DNA from: Cyclobacteriaceae bacterium
GTDB lineage: Bacteria; Bacteroidota; Bacteroidia; Cytophagales; Cyclobacteriaceae
Direction of reading: 5' to 3'
Assembly (NCBI GenBank): GCA_947458795.1
Contig: CANHCD010000129.1
Location: 1 to 6,377, forward strand
Length of the DNA: 6,377 nt
Both the position numbers and the translations under genes were made by a program. Below, one piece after another: positions 6,269 through 6,377 of this stretch (position 1 is its first letter; each line of letters begins with the position of its first letter). The notes beneath the pieces were generated by a model that was not told where the DNA came from, did not search any database, and saw only the letters and a program-made list of their open reading frames with translations.

Positions 6269-6377
6269 TTATAGAGATAGACTTGCGTTGAAATCGTCAA
6301 AAGATCTCAGCTCTTCTGTTAGTCCTAGACTTTTGCCAAGCAGCAGAAATAGATCTGCCAAAGTTTTTCCTTCCTCC
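6269..6377 (-). CDS. C-terminal end of an unidentified convergent gene (partial)
   Basis: On the minus strand, the frame starting at 6376 is open for 35 codons to a TAA at 6269-6271. The visible C-terminus is EEGKTLADLFLLLGKSLGLT followed by EELRSFDDFNASLSL. The leucine-rich helix followed by an acidic tail reads as real protein. The stop overlaps the T-run of the shared terminator, the expected arrangement for the end of a gene. The start lies beyond the right edge. I do not recognise the family and assign no function. Confidence 0.6.
   Translation of the reverse strand, partial: EEGKTLADLFLLLGKSLGLTEELRSFDDFNASLSL

Overview
The window looks like chromosomal DNA of a Bacteroidota bacterium, most likely a Cytophagales or Cyclobacteriaceae (Algoriphagus-like) relative. 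This rests on three things: the protein families and their wording, A-rich start regions with no Shine-Dalgarno site, and moderate GC with very AT-rich intergenic DNA. The lineage is an inference from style, since no rRNA or marker gene is present.

Layout, left to right. On the minus strand lie a lipoprotein of the formylglycine-generating enzyme (FGE/SUMF1) family, cut by the left edge (1-596), an HTH regulator-like protein (639-1646) and a secreted M28 zinc peptidase with a C-terminal Fn3-like domain (1872-3218). The 225-base gap at 1647-1871 is very AT-rich. It holds five copies of a TAAATAAAT-type motif, some forming an inverted repeat, just upstream of the regulator. A 68-base divergent promoter region (3219-3286) separates the M28 gene from a plus-strand pair: a DinB/YfiT-like metalloprotein (3287-3802) and a PhzF-family isomerase (3802-4599), whose stop and start codons share one base. 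After a 129-base gap comes a secreted S10 serine carboxypeptidase-like protein (4729-6213). A strong bidirectional terminator (6235-6268) follows. The last 35 codons of a convergent minus-strand gene run to the right edge, and its stop codon lies at the end of the terminator T-run.

Functionally the window is ordinary in its parts: two exported exopeptidase-type hydrolases, probably for peptide scavenging, flank a small cytosolic DinB-PhzF operon. The regulator and the FGE-like lipoprotein lie 42 bases apart on one strand and may be co-transcribed. I see no mobile element, CRISPR array, tRNA or rRNA. I do not see a clear new system. The points most worth a second look are the repeated AT motif before the HTH gene, the pairing of that gene with the FGE-like lipoprotein, and the translationally coupled DinB-PhzF pair.
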